From the NCBI GenBank assembly GCA_964473895.1, contig CAYYRE010000003.1, forward strand, positions 1-56,457: a stretch of 56,457 nucleotides of DNA, written 5' to 3'. The position numbers and the translations under genes are program-made. This DNA is from Sulfidibacterium sp964473895. GTDB lineage: Bacteria; Bacteroidota; Bacteroidia; Bacteroidales; F082. Positions 35,181 through 44,266 of this stretch are shown here, piece by piece; position 1 is the stretch's first letter; every line of letters begins with the position of its first letter. The notes under the pieces were generated by a model. That model made no database searches. It worked only from the letters and a program-made list of their open reading frames with translations, and was not told the DNA's origin.

Positions 35181-36434
35181 TTATTTTGATTTGGGTGAAT
35201 ACTTCTTCTTGACGGCTTTAAAAGCCTCTTCGGCAATTTCAAAGGTCTTTTGCAAATCTTCTTCGGTAAGGGCAGCCGAGATAAACCAATTGTGGTGCGA
35301 AGTAAAATAGGCTCCCCGGCGGGTACATTCGCCGCACCAGTCCTGGTGAAGCATAAGCGATGGATCATCCGTCAGCCGCAGGTAAGGCATGGCGGGATGT
35401 CCGGTAACTTTCAGGTGAAAACCATGGTTAAGGGCTATTTTTTGCAGACCTTCGGTTAATTCTTTTCCTTTTTCGGCCAACATGGCCGGCACATTATTCT
35501 CTTTCAATTCCTGAATGGTGGCGAGTGCTGCCGCCATGGGCACGGCCGAAAACCAGTAACTGCCGGTATAAAAAACTTTGGCAGCTGCCTCTTTCATTTC
35601 TTTGGTCCCCACCAAAGCCGATATGGGATAGCCGTTCCCAATGGCCTTGCAAAAGGCTACCAAATCGGGTTTAAAACCGAAATATTCGTTGCTGCCGCGC
35701 ACATCGATACGAAAACCGGTCCGTACATCGTCCACTATGAGCACAATACCTTCGCGGCGGCACAACTTTTCCACTTTTTTCCAGTACCCCTCGGCAGGCA
35801 TTTCATTGTCTTCAAAAGTGGGATGATGGTAAGGTGTGGCGATAATCCCGGCAATTTGTCCGGGATTTTTGTTGACAAAGTCCTCCAGTACTTCGTAGTT
35901 GTTCCATTCGCCAATGAGCATGTTTTCGGCATCCTCAAACAAAATGCCGGGGTGGTCGGGCGATTGTGTCCAAGGGGCTACACCATGGTATCCGCCTTTG
36001 AGACGAATGATTTTTTTCCGTCCCGTTTTGGCCCTTGCCACCATCAGCGAAAAAGTGGTGGCATCGTTGCCGTTTTTGGCAAAGAAAGCCCAGTCGGCTA
36101 CGGTAACGGTATTGACCAGCTCTTCGGCCAGTTTTACCATTATCTCGGCCGGTGCCGTGGCCGTATCCACTTTTTCGCGTTGCATTTCGGCAGCCACCTC
36201 CACCACCGGATTGTTGTATCCTAGGATTATGGGGCCGTAAGCACACATGTAATCGATAAATTTGTTCCCATCCACATCCCAGAAATGGGCATCCTGTGCT
36301 TTGGATACGTAAAAGGGATACGCCGAAACCGGTATGAGCGGCGCCGGACTGAAATGCCCGTAAATACCGCAGGGAATGATCTCGGCGGCTTTTTCAAAAA
36401 GCTTTTTTGACTTTTTATATTCGTATGTTTTCAT
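35181..36434 (-). CDS. Class III PLP aminotransferase (glutamate-1-semialdehyde aminomutase-like)
   Basis: 417 residues. Fold-type I class III enzyme: PLP-binding Lys263 in AFCKAIGNGYP, Asp235 in VDDVRTGFR (cofactor ring nitrogen), GGYHG at 147-151, and the opening SKKLFEKAAEIIPCGIYGH like GSA aminomutases. It is unlikely to be HemL itself because it sits among transketolase and SCP2-like genes with no haem genes. It more likely transaminates an aldehyde or ketone made or used by the transketolase. It starts 11 bp after the SCP2-like gene at 36446 and ends 2 bp before the transketolase N-subunit gene. Confidence 0.82.
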   Translation of the reverse strand: MKTYEYKKSKKLFEKAAEIIPCGIYGHFSPAPLIPVSAYPFYVSKAQDAHFWDVDGNKFIDYMCAYGPIILGYNNPVVEVAAEMQREKVDTATAPAEIMVKLAEELVNTVTVADWAFFAKNGNDATTFSLMVARAKTGRKKIIRLKGGYHGVAPWTQSPDHPGILFEDAENMLIGEWNNYEVLEDFVNKNPGQIAGIIATPYHHPTFEDNEMPAEGYWKKVEKLCRREGIVLIVDDVRTGFRIDVRGSNEYFGFKPDLVAFCKAIGNGYPISALVGTKEMKEAAAKVFYTGSYWFSAVPMAAALATIQELKENNVPAMLAEKGKELTEGLQKIALNHGFHLKVTGHPAMPYLRLTDDPSLMLHQDWCGECTRRGAYFTSHHNWFISAALTEEDLQKTFEIAEEAFKAVKKKYSPKSK

Positions 36435-36445
36435 TTTACCTGATT

Positions 36446-37207
36446 TTAAGAAACATAATACACAACTCTGTCAAGAATAAGGTTTACTCCGTCCAAAATG
36501 GGGATTTGCCCTTTAATTATCACATCGCCGAGGGCAATGGCGGTAAACGGGTCTGATTTTCCGTTCAGGAAATCGTTGGCCACCTGTGCGTTTTTCATCA
36601 GCATGCAGGCCGAAGGAGCCTCCAAACGGCCTTTCGACGCTTTGATTTTTCCGGAATGTATTTCAAGATAAACATGCGGTCCATCAGGCAACACACTCAT
36701 TTGCAAAGTCCCCTCCGGCAAATGGGAGGCCGTGTACCGCGCCCTTTCGTCATACAACGCAATCTCAGGCAAGGCAAAGGCGGCAATGGTCAGCGTAAAA
36801 CGGGTATTCAGCTCAATGTAATGGCCATCGGGATTTTCCACGTTTTCTGGCCGCAGGAAGTATTCGAGCCTTTGGGTAAGTGCCGTAAATTCCTTTTTCA
36901 GGAAACCCAGATGGGCAAACCCTTTTAAAGGAAAGGGATTGGCTTTGCCATCAAACATTTTGTTTAAATGTTCGTTGGAGGTAAACCACAGCAAAACATG
37001 GCAACGCTCCGTCTTGCCCCTGCCTACCCGGCAGGTTCCGTTGTGAAACCTGACCCAGGCCGAAGGGCCGTTTTTTACCGAAAACTGTATGCAAATCTTC
37101 TTGCCGGCCACAAGTTTACGGGCTTTTTCATCGTAAGCCACAAGGTCTTCGATGTTTTTCAGAATGGCAAAAAGATTGATCCCGGCTTTTATTCTTTGGA
37201 CCGACAT
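36446..37207 (-). CDS. Tandem SCP2-like protein 2
   Basis: 253 residues; first gene of the operon. The C-terminal half (about 155-253: LQMSVLPDGPHVYLEIHSGKIKASKG, CMLMKNAQVANDFLNGKSDPFTAIALGDVIIKGQIPILDGVNLIL) is a good SCP2-type domain. The N-terminal half (about 35-135: KKICIQFSVKNGPSAWVRF, LNKMFDGKANPFPLKGFAHLGFL) repeats the pattern. No signal peptide is seen, so it is probably cytoplasmic. It resembles the product of 32485-33261 in layout, and the pair bracket the aminotransferase and transketolase genes. Binding of an apolar ligand or a CoA/acyl-type intermediate is an inference from the fold. Confidence 0.68.
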   Translation of the reverse strand: MSVQRIKAGINLFAILKNIEDLVAYDEKARKLVAGKKICIQFSVKNGPSAWVRFHNGTCRVGRGKTERCHVLLWFTSNEHLNKMFDGKANPFPLKGFAHLGFLKKEFTALTQRLEYFLRPENVENPDGHYIELNTRFTLTIAAFALPEIALYDERARYTASHLPEGTLQMSVLPDGPHVYLEIHSGKIKASKGRLEAPSACMLMKNAQVANDFLNGKSDPFTAIALGDVIIKGQIPILDGVNLILDRVVYYVS

Positions 37208-37232
37208 AATATTTCGACTTTTAAATTTTTTA

Positions 37233-37240
37233 TAAAATTA
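37233..37240 (-). promoter_or_regulatory. Candidate -7 element of the SCP2/transketolase operon
   Basis: TAATTTTA on the reverse strand, 25 bp before the ATG at 37207; one base off TAnnTTTG. There is no -33 TTTG at normal spacing, but a Crp/Fnr-type palindrome is centred about 41 bp upstream of the predicted transcription start, as in class II activation. Confidence 0.4.
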
Positions 37241-37261
37241 CTGCCGGAACGGCCAAAGCGC

Positions 37262-37277
37262 CTTGACATTTGTCAAG
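37262..37277. promoter_or_regulatory. Crp/Fnr-type palindrome between divergent promoters
   Basis: CTTGACA-TT-TGTCAAG is a perfect 7+7 palindrome with TTGA half-sites. It lies between the operon starting at 37207 and the transporter gene starting at 37388. The operon's last gene encodes a Crp/Fnr protein whose recognition helix (ExxSR) suits TTGA. Confidence 0.65.
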
Positions 37278-37337
37278 AAATGGGAAGGATAAAAAGTGTT
37301 TCTTTGTTAGAAACAAACAGCCGACTAAATATTTTCA

Positions 37338-37345
37338 TAGTTTTG
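37338..37345 (+). promoter_or_regulatory. -7 element of the MFS transporter gene
   Basis: TAGTTTTG matches TAnnTTTG and lies 42 bp before the ATG at 37388. The Crp/Fnr-type palindrome is centred about 80 bp upstream of the predicted start. Confidence 0.5.
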
Positions 37346-37387
37346 GTTTGTTCAAAAAAGCCGCATAAAATTTTAAAACAAAGTACC

Positions 37388-38686
37388 ATGTCAAAACCTG
37401 CCTATAAAGTTTACGGATACCGTTGGGTAATCTTGGGTATTTTTATGCTCATTTCTTTTGTAATTCAGTTGCAATGGCTGGCCCATGCTGCCGTGGCAAG
37501 GCCTGCAGAAGTTTTTTACAAAGGGCAGTTCAATCCCGATTCATTTTTCAACATTGATTTTTTGGCAATGGTTTATATGCTGGTTTATATCCTCATCAGC
37601 ATCCCGGCCTCCTATGTTATCGATAAATACGGCATCAAAAAAGCCATTGGTTTGGGAGCGGTTATTGCCGGCATATCGGGACTGGTGAAAGGATTTTATG
37701 CCGATCGTTTCGAGATGGAGGTTATGGCCCAGGTAGGATTGGCCGTTGCACAGCCTTTTGTACTGAATGCCGTAACGGCTGTTACCGTCAGGTGGTTTCC
37801 TTTGCGTGAAAGAGGATTGGCAGCCGGACTGGCCATTTTGGCCCAATACCTCGGCATCATCTTTGCCATGCTGGTGACCCCCTTGTTTATCGGGACACAT
37901 CCGCATCAACAAGGCTATGGCAGCGGGTTTCCACACATGCTCATGACTTACGGGTGGCTCACCTTCGGTGCTGCTGTGGTTACCCTTATTTTTTTGAAAG
38001 AAAAACCGGCTACTCCTCCGGCCAACGACAACCTGATACGCCACAGTTTTTTGAAAGGCGTGCGTCACATTTTAAAACAACGGGACATGGTGTTAATGAT
38101 TTTTGTCTTTTTGGTCGGTTTGGGTATTTTTAATGCCATAAGTTCCATGACAGATTCCATATCGGCCAACCTCGGTGTGCAGGATTCCAACGGACTCATT
38201 GGCGGGCTCATGCTGATCGGCGGGGTATTGGGAGCTGTTATTATTCCGGCGCTATCGGATAAATACCGCATGCGCAAAAGATTTTTGGTGATTTGTACCG
38301 TGGGAGCACTGCCCGGGGTACTGGGATTAAGCATTACCGGTTATTTTATCCATAATCCGGATGTAGTTTACGGCATCGCGCTTGCCTCTGCTTTTGTACT
38401 CGGTTTTTTTATTATGAGCGCCGGCCCGGTGGGATTTCAATATGCTGCCGAAATCAGTTACCCCGCACCCGAATCCATTTCGCAGGGGCTGTTGCTTTGG
38501 ATAGGCCAAATATCAGGGTTATTGTTTGTGGCAGGAATGAGTATTAAGAACAATGCTTATCTGAACGACTGGATGCTCCTTTTCAGTGTGTTAATGCCTG
38601 TTGTGATTGTACTTACGCTGATGACCAAAGAGTCGCCCATGATCATTACCGAGAAAGACCGGATGGAACAGGAAAAAGCGCTGTAA
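37388..38686 (+). CDS. MFS transporter, FLVCR-like
   Basis: 432 residues from the ATG at 37388; the longer open frame overlaps the divergent gene and promoter. Twelve hydrophobic helices are expected. The opening KVYGYRWVILGIFMLISFVIQLQWLAHAA, the DKYGIKKAIGLGAVIAGISG loop after helix 2 and VTVRWFPLRERGLAAGL resemble the eukaryotic FLVCR/MFSD7 branch and its bacterial relatives. In animals those transport choline, ethanolamine or haem-linked substrates, but bacterial substrates are mostly unknown. Divergent from the SCP2/aminotransferase/transketolase operon with a shared regulatory region, so it probably imports the substrate or exports the product of that pathway. Confidence 0.75.
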   Translation: MSKPAYKVYGYRWVILGIFMLISFVIQLQWLAHAAVARPAEVFYKGQFNPDSFFNIDFLAMVYMLVYILISIPASYVIDKYGIKKAIGLGAVIAGISGLVKGFYADRFEMEVMAQVGLAVAQPFVLNAVTAVTVRWFPLRERGLAAGLAILAQYLGIIFAMLVTPLFIGTHPHQQGYGSGFPHMLMTYGWLTFGAAVVTLIFLKEKPATPPANDNLIRHSFLKGVRHILKQRDMVLMIFVFLVGLGIFNAISSMTDSISANLGVQDSNGLIGGLMLIGGVLGAVIIPALSDKYRMRKRFLVICTVGALPGVLGLSITGYFIHNPDVVYGIALASAFVLGFFIMSAGPVGFQYAAEISYPAPESISQGLLLWIGQISGLLFVAGMSIKNNAYLNDWMLLFSVLMPVVIVLTLMTKESPMIITEKDRMEQEKAL

Positions 38687-38702
38687 AACTTTCGCAAAAA
38701 GA

Positions 38703-38730
38703 AAAAGGCAGGGAAATCTCCCTGCCTTTT
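38703..38730. terminator. Bidirectional terminator between MFS gene and RND operon
   Basis: AAAAGGCAGGGA (38703-38714) / TCCCTGCCTTTT (38719-38730), loop AATC. A perfect 12-bp stem with A/T arms gives U-tracts on both strands. Confidence 0.88.
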
Positions 38731-38757
38731 CAAGTGTTCGTTGACTCAATCAAACGA

Positions 38758-41700
38758 TTAGGCTGTTGTTACAGGTTTCTTTTTACTTTTTTTACTGTCG
38801 ATGGAATAAGCAAACATGGGCACGTAAATCAGGGTAAGCAAGGTACCTATCAGTAACCCGCCAATGGCGACATCGGCCAGCGGGCTCAACCGTTCCAGGC
38901 CTACCGCCGTTTCCATGGCAATGGGAATCATACCGGCAATGGTACCGAAGGCCGTCATCATAACCGGACGGAAACGCACCCGGACACTTTCGATGGCACT
39001 GTCGAACGGCGAATCGCCACCGGCACGGTATTCCTGATAAAAATCGATCAACAAGACCGCATTTTTAATAATAATTCCGAACAGCAGCAAAATCCCCAGC
39101 AAACTGGGCATACAGCTCGGCTTATGGAACAGCAACATACCCCACGCCGCTCCAATCATTGACAACGGCAGCACAAAAATCATGACCAGTGACATACGCA
39201 CCGATTTATAAATGGCCACCAGTGCCATAAACAGTAGCACAATACCCAGCAAAATGGCTTTGATCATACGGGCAAAGCTGTCGTTTATGGTGGCAATGTC
39301 TCCCTCCTGGCTTACCACCACGCCGGCAAGATTCACTTTTTTCAAAGCATTTTCGGCATCTGCCGTCAGGTGCGAAACCGGTCGTTTGGATCGGTATCCG
39401 TTCACATCCACGCTGTACATCAGCTTGTCGCGTTCAATTTTCGCATAGGTCAGCTGGCGCGAAACTTTGGCAAAAGTTTCCAGCGGCACCTCACCGAATT
39501 TTGTTTTGATGGGCAGCAACCGTAATGCCTGAATATTTTCCCCGAATTTCCCTTTCAGATAAAGCCGCACAAACTGGGTGTTCATGGATTGGTAATTACC
39601 GTTCAACCCAACCACCTGTCCTTTCACGGGAAGCTGCATGGCAATTTGATACGGAGTTATGCCGTAGCTCAACGCTTTGTTTTCATCCACATCCAGTTTC
39701 ACTTCGGTAAAATCCTTGTCCCAGCTTGTGGAAAGCGAGGTAAGCCCTTTTACTTTACCCAAGGCTTTCTTCACGAGGTCGGCTTTTTGACCCAGCCCAT
39801 CCACATAAGGTGATTCGAGCCGGACATCCACCGTGGCTTTTACCGTAGAAACAGCCGTTGCGCCGAAGTCGAACACATCATTGCGTTTCACGCCGGGCAA
39901 CTGGGCAATTTTTTCACGGATGGTATCTTCCAGTTGCCAAATGGTTAGTTTCCTGTGAAAGCGGTCCACCGCATTGATGGTGATGGTCGCCTCCGAAGGC
40001 AAGTTGCCGCTTCCGAGCGAAAGCACCCCTTTTTCGTTACCAAAGGCCACCGAGCTCATTTTCACCCATTTTTGTTTGTCGAGCCAGTTCAGGAAAGGCT
40101 GTAAGTTTTTTTCCGCATGATCCACCGTTTCGTTGGAACTAAAAGCCACCTGCGCCTTGATAATGCCCGTATCCATGGGCGGCATGGCATCACGGCCGAT
40201 GGTCGGCATGATGGCTCTGACACTGATTATCAATAGAATCAACACACCGATGGTCAGTAATGAACGGCGCAAAACACGGCGTTTGCCATTGGAAAATTTC
40301 ACCACACTGACATAAGGTTCCACCAGTCTTCCCAACGATTTCTGGTAAAGGCCGTCAAGCCAAAGTTCAATTTTGGTTTTTCTCACACCGTTCTTGTACA
40401 TCACTTTCAGCAGTTGCGGTATAAAAGTGATCGACAACAAAAACGAAAAGATCAATGCGATGATCAGGGTCATGATCAAAGGTTTAAAAATCTTTTCGGG
40501 GAAACCGCCCACAAACATTAACGGAAAGAGGATGGCGATGGTGGCCATGGTACCGGCAAACACGGGAGGTACCACCTCTTTTGTTCCTTTTGTAATAGCG
40601 GTATTCAAGTCTTCTTTCAAATCGGTCAGGTGTCGCTCCACATTTTCGAGCACCACCACGGCATCATCGGTCAGCATCCCCAAAGCCAAAATAATGGCTG
40701 TATAGATCACAATGTTCAGTTCGCCGCCGCCAAGCCAAATGACGGCAATGGTGCTAAAGAACACCATGGGAATGGAAAGGCCGGCGGCAATAATGGCACG
40801 GAAGTTTCCGAGGAAAAACAACACCACCAAAAGGGTATAAAAGATGGCATCGCGCAACGCTTCCAACATGTTGCGGTTCGACAACTGAATGAGGTCGCGT
40901 TGCGTATCGGAAATCTGGAACCTTATGTTGGGATATTCGGCTTCCAGTTTTTTCATCTCTTTGCGGGCCACATTGCTCACGTCAAGCACACTGCCGCCGG
41001 GCGACCGCTGGATACTCAGGGCAATGGCCTGTCGTCCGTTACCGATATAGCCGCTGGTACGTTTTTGGTATCCCCATTTGACATCAGCCACATCACCCAA
41101 CCGGACATTGGGCAGGATGGGAATCTGTTTCAAGCGGCCAATTTCATCTTTTTCGCCGTAGATGGTAATCGTATAAAAACCGTTTTTCCCTTTGACGAAA
41201 CCCACGGGAATATCATGGTTTAACGCCTGTAAAGCCCTTGCGATTTTATCAAAATCCACCCCGTAACGTTTGGCTTTAAAAGGATCAATATCAATATTGA
41301 TGGCACTTTGATAGCCGCCGAAAACTTCCACATTGCCAATACCCGGATTACTTAAAAGATAGGGTTTGATAAAACTCTGTGCAATTTTTCTGATTTCAGG
41401 CAATGTAATTTTGTCATTTTTGGGTGAAAGCGAGATCACATCCACCGGAAGGGTAAAATCACCCACGGTATAGATGGCGGGATTCACGTTCGAAGGCAAT
41501 TTGGCTTTGGCAATGGAAAGCGCATTGGCTACATCCACAGCTGCTGCATTCAGACCTTTTTTATAGCTAAACTGTGCCAACACAATGGAAAAGTTGGCCA
41601 CATTCACCGAGCTGATATCATCCACCATACCGAGACGCGAAATCTCCTCTTCGATGGGTTTCGAAATGGTATTGGCCGCCACCTGGGCCGTAGCCCCCGG

Positions 41701-41847
41701 AATATTGGTAATGACCAGTACCTCGGGCGGTGTGGCATCCGGGAAAAGGTTTTTAGGCAAATCAACAAGCCCCACCACACCCATAAAGAAAAAAGCGGCA
41801 ATGATGGAAAACAGCAGATAAGGCCTTTTATAAAAAAATTCAAACAT
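38758..41847 (-). CDS. RND efflux transporter permease subunit
   Basis: 1029 residues, normal for an AcrB/CusA-type pump. Features are an N-terminal helix after FEFFYKRPYLLFSIIA, the porter-domain start LPKNLFPDATPPEVLVITNIPGATA, and TM4 with LGMLTDDAVVVLENVERH (proton-relay Asp pair). There are two copies of the docking/porter block and a second TM cluster with LLLFGIIIKNAVLLIDFYQEY and RPVMMTAFGTIAGMIPIAME. With the adaptor and TolC-like genes it forms a complete tripartite pump. The substrate cannot be read from sequence; the HAE-type pattern favours organic compounds over metals. Last gene of the operon. Confidence 0.93.
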   Translation of the reverse strand: MFEFFYKRPYLLFSIIAAFFFMGVVGLVDLPKNLFPDATPPEVLVITNIPGATAQVAANTISKPIEEEISRLGMVDDISSVNVANFSIVLAQFSYKKGLNAAAVDVANALSIAKAKLPSNVNPAIYTVGDFTLPVDVISLSPKNDKITLPEIRKIAQSFIKPYLLSNPGIGNVEVFGGYQSAINIDIDPFKAKRYGVDFDKIARALQALNHDIPVGFVKGKNGFYTITIYGEKDEIGRLKQIPILPNVRLGDVADVKWGYQKRTSGYIGNGRQAIALSIQRSPGGSVLDVSNVARKEMKKLEAEYPNIRFQISDTQRDLIQLSNRNMLEALRDAIFYTLLVVLFFLGNFRAIIAAGLSIPMVFFSTIAVIWLGGGELNIVIYTAIILALGMLTDDAVVVLENVERHLTDLKEDLNTAITKGTKEVVPPVFAGTMATIAILFPLMFVGGFPEKIFKPLIMTLIIALIFSFLLSITFIPQLLKVMYKNGVRKTKIELWLDGLYQKSLGRLVEPYVSVVKFSNGKRRVLRRSLLTIGVLILLIISVRAIMPTIGRDAMPPMDTGIIKAQVAFSSNETVDHAEKNLQPFLNWLDKQKWVKMSSVAFGNEKGVLSLGSGNLPSEATITINAVDRFHRKLTIWQLEDTIREKIAQLPGVKRNDVFDFGATAVSTVKATVDVRLESPYVDGLGQKADLVKKALGKVKGLTSLSTSWDKDFTEVKLDVDENKALSYGITPYQIAMQLPVKGQVVGLNGNYQSMNTQFVRLYLKGKFGENIQALRLLPIKTKFGEVPLETFAKVSRQLTYAKIERDKLMYSVDVNGYRSKRPVSHLTADAENALKKVNLAGVVVSQEGDIATINDSFARMIKAILLGIVLLFMALVAIYKSVRMSLVMIFVLPLSMIGAAWGMLLFHKPSCMPSLLGILLLFGIIIKNAVLLIDFYQEYRAGGDSPFDSAIESVRVRFRPVMMTAFGTIAGMIPIAMETAVGLERLSPLADVAIGGLLIGTLLTLIYVPMFAYSIDSKKSKKKPVTTA

Positions 41848-41850
41848 GGC

Positions 41851-42906
41851 TTAATCCTCCTTTACTTTGAGTGAAGTACCACCGAGCAAACGCAACAGAA
41901 TATCCTGTTTGGCGACCACCAGTTCTTTTCCTGTAAGGCCCGAATCAACCACTACCACACCTTGCTCACCCCGTTGTACCGGATGAATCTCAAGGGCTGA
42001 GGCTGTGTTTCCGTTGCGTACCATGACATAACTTTTCCCATTGCGGTTCAAAATGGCATCAAAAGGCAGCAAAATACCGTCCCCTTTGTAAACCAATACA
42101 CTAACTTCGACCCGATTTCCGGTAGTCATTTCACCACTATTGATATACACTTTGTATTCGGCCAAACTGTTGAACGTACTGTGCAACGGAATGGCGTCAT
42201 ACGTTTTACCACGGAAAACAACGCCGTAAATTTTCAGATGGGTCGGGACGCGAACCAAAAGATAAAAGCCGTTGTTGGCACTCACCGCGGCCACAGGATG
42301 CCCGGGCATGGCCATATCACCTTTATTGAGCATGGTTTTTGAAATACGTCCGTCCACAGGCGATTTGATGATGGCATAAGTGAGCGTATTTTTCAAGTCG
42401 TTGAGTTTTTGTTTTAACGATTCCACCTGCGATTTAAGTCCCGCTATCCGGCTTTCTTCGGCCTGTGACTGTTCGATGGAAGCACCTTGCACTTTCATCA
42501 ATTCCAACGTACGCCGGTGAGTAGCTTCCAGATTTTTCAAAACCGTATCCTGTGCTTCTATTTGCGATGAAACACTGTTGATACCGGCCATAATGCTGGT
42601 GTTGTCCAGTTTGGCAATCACTTCCCCTTTCTTCACCAGGCTTCCGGAAGCTTTGATCCAGTTTACACGGGCTGCAATGCGCGAAGAAAGCATCACATCT
42701 TTATCATTCATGGTCAGGGCCAGAGATGGAAGGGTTAGTTTTACCTCTTTTTCCTGCGGTGTCATGGTACGGACATAAATGGCATAAGCTTTCGCCGGCG
42801 GAAGTTTGGCTTCTACACTTTTGGCGTGTTTAATTTTCATGATACCCGCTACCACGATCAGAAGGATAACGATGGTCCAGATAATTGTTTTTTTATTTTT
42901 TTTCAT
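41851..42906 (-). CDS. RND efflux periplasmic adaptor subunit
   Basis: 351 residues. One N-terminal membrane anchor (IIWTIVILLIVVAGIM). A lipoyl half (SSRIAARVNWIKASGSLVKKGEVIAKLD) is followed by an alpha-helical hairpin (about 105-175) and the second lipoyl half (AIIKSPVDGRISKTMLNKGDMAMPGHPVAAVS). Beta-barrel and membrane-proximal domains complete the membrane-fusion-protein fold. It bridges the inner-membrane pump (gene 3 bp downstream) and the TolC-like channel (gene 18 bp upstream). Confidence 0.92.
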   Translation of the reverse strand: MKKNKKTIIWTIVILLIVVAGIMKIKHAKSVEAKLPPAKAYAIYVRTMTPQEKEVKLTLPSLALTMNDKDVMLSSRIAARVNWIKASGSLVKKGEVIAKLDNTSIMAGINSVSSQIEAQDTVLKNLEATHRRTLELMKVQGASIEQSQAEESRIAGLKSQVESLKQKLNDLKNTLTYAIIKSPVDGRISKTMLNKGDMAMPGHPVAAVSANNGFYLLVRVPTHLKIYGVVFRGKTYDAIPLHSTFNSLAEYKVYINSGEMTTGNRVEVSVLVYKGDGILLPFDAILNRNGKSYVMVRNGNTASALEIHPVQRGEQGVVVVDSGLTGKELVVAKQDILLRLLGGTSLKVKED

Positions 42907-42924
42907 GACAACTGATATTTATTT

Positions 42925-44235
42925 TTATTTCACAATTTGTTCGATGTTATTTCCGTAAAGGACAGCCAATTGCATTAGCGTTTGCCATTTTTTGGCACGG
43001 GCACTATAAAGCTGCGATTCTTCCATGACGAGGGCATCTTCGTATTTCAGATAGTCTTCCACTGTCATGCGATGGGAAAGATAGGCCACCCGGGCAATTT
43101 TTAATAATTCCTCTTTGTCTTTCACACTTTTTTCATACAGTTTCACCGATTGGTCCAAAAGCGGCAGGTTATTTTCGAGGGCACGGGCTTCCGAGCCGAT
43201 TTCCAGTTCTTTCTTCTTCAATTCGTTTTGCGAACTTTCATAATCCAGCCGGCTCTTTTTTATGGCAGCATATTGCGATTTGGCAAAAAGCGGAATATTC
43301 AGGGTAAGGGCTACGGTACCATAGTCTTCATTGATATTTTTATCGTTGTTGTAAGCTTTGGCCATGCTGTGGTTATAAGAACCGTTAAAAAAGATTGATG
43401 GGACCAGTTTTTCCTTCTCGGCACGCCAGGCTATTTTCTGTGCTTCCGTCATTTTCTTCAACGGGTCTAACACGGCAAAACGGCCGTTTTGATAAGTCCC
43501 TTGTTGCACCATGGGAACAGGTTGTGTAAGGGTTACTCCGGTGAGCGACCGGATGGCGGCATACGCTTTTTGCTGCTGCTGTAAGATATTGTTTTGCAAA
43601 ATACCGACTTCATTCAGTGCATTCCGTATTTTCAACAAAGCCGTTTTAGGCACTCTTCCGTTTTTTACTTGTAACTGTATCACCTTCAGTGTTTTGTCAA
43701 GCGAAGCTTTTTTTGCGGCCAAGGCTTTGAGCAATGCGTTTAAATATTGAAGGCTTGCATTTGTACTTACAATTAGCGCTTCATTTTGCAACAAATTGAT
43801 GTGTGCTTTGGCTTCCGCCGAATGATACATCGCCTTTGCTTTGGCAGCAGTGGAATAAATCGACAAGGCAAAAACCGGCATGGAAACGCCTATTCCCATT
43901 CTGAAAATATTTTGACTAAATGGCTGGGGTACTGTCTGATTCTGTACCATTTTCAACAGGTCGTTGGGAGCCAGAGGCAACATACCGCTGGGTGTATTGG
44001 CATATTCGTACCGCCCGAAGGCATTCACTTTAGGGAAAAGCATTCCGGTTACCATCCGTTTTCCCATAAGTGCTTTTTCAAGGTTCAGCTGATCGGCCAC
44101 CGTTTGGGGGTGGGTCTTTAACGAGTCGAACAGCGTCTGAATTTGCTCCACCTTCGGCGCTTGAAGACTGTCTTGTGCCTGGGCCAGCAGGGGAAGCAAC
44201 ACAAAAATCATCATCCATTTTCTTATCATCATCAT
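42925..44235 (-). CDS. TolC family outer-membrane efflux protein
   Basis: 436 residues. A signal peptide (IRKWMMIFVLLPLLAQAQ) precedes two TolC repeats rich in long amphipathic helices (VDQLNLEKALMGKRMVTGMLFPKVNAFGRYEY; later VALTLNIPLFAKSQYAAIKKSRLDYESSQNELKKKELEI). Three in-frame ATGs (44235, 44232, 44229) make the exact start uncertain by 1-2 residues. First gene of the RND operon; forms the exit duct. Confidence 0.9.
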   Translation of the reverse strand: MMMIRKWMMIFVLLPLLAQAQDSLQAPKVEQIQTLFDSLKTHPQTVADQLNLEKALMGKRMVTGMLFPKVNAFGRYEYANTPSGMLPLAPNDLLKMVQNQTVPQPFSQNIFRMGIGVSMPVFALSIYSTAAKAKAMYHSAEAKAHINLLQNEALIVSTNASLQYLNALLKALAAKKASLDKTLKVIQLQVKNGRVPKTALLKIRNALNEVGILQNNILQQQQKAYAAIRSLTGVTLTQPVPMVQQGTYQNGRFAVLDPLKKMTEAQKIAWRAEKEKLVPSIFFNGSYNHSMAKAYNNDKNINEDYGTVALTLNIPLFAKSQYAAIKKSRLDYESSQNELKKKELEIGSEARALENNLPLLDQSVKLYEKSVKDKEELLKIARVAYLSHRMTVEDYLKYEDALVMEESQLYSARAKKWQTLMQLAVLYGNNIEQIVK

Positions 44236-44258
44236 TTTATTTTATTTTTACTGTATCC

Positions 44259-44266
44259 CAAATTTA
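44259..44266 (-). promoter_or_regulatory. -7 element of the RND efflux operon
   Basis: TAAATTTG on the reverse strand, 23 bp upstream of the TolC-like start codon. The rest of the 339-bp gap up to 44574 is AT-rich and shows no gene, RNA or strong repeat. Confidence 0.5.

Noticed and set aside
35181..36434. HemL (haem biosynthesis glutamate-1-semialdehyde aminomutase)
   Set aside because: Similar fold and opening residues, but tight coupling to transketolase genes and absence of other haem genes argue for a different substrate.
32485..37207. Sulfoquinovose (sulfo-transketolase) pathway for the split transketolase operon
   Set aside because: Split transketolases occur in that pathway, but no sulfoquinovosidase, isomerase, sulfoaldehyde enzyme or sulfonate transporter is present, and the SCP2-like genes do not fit.
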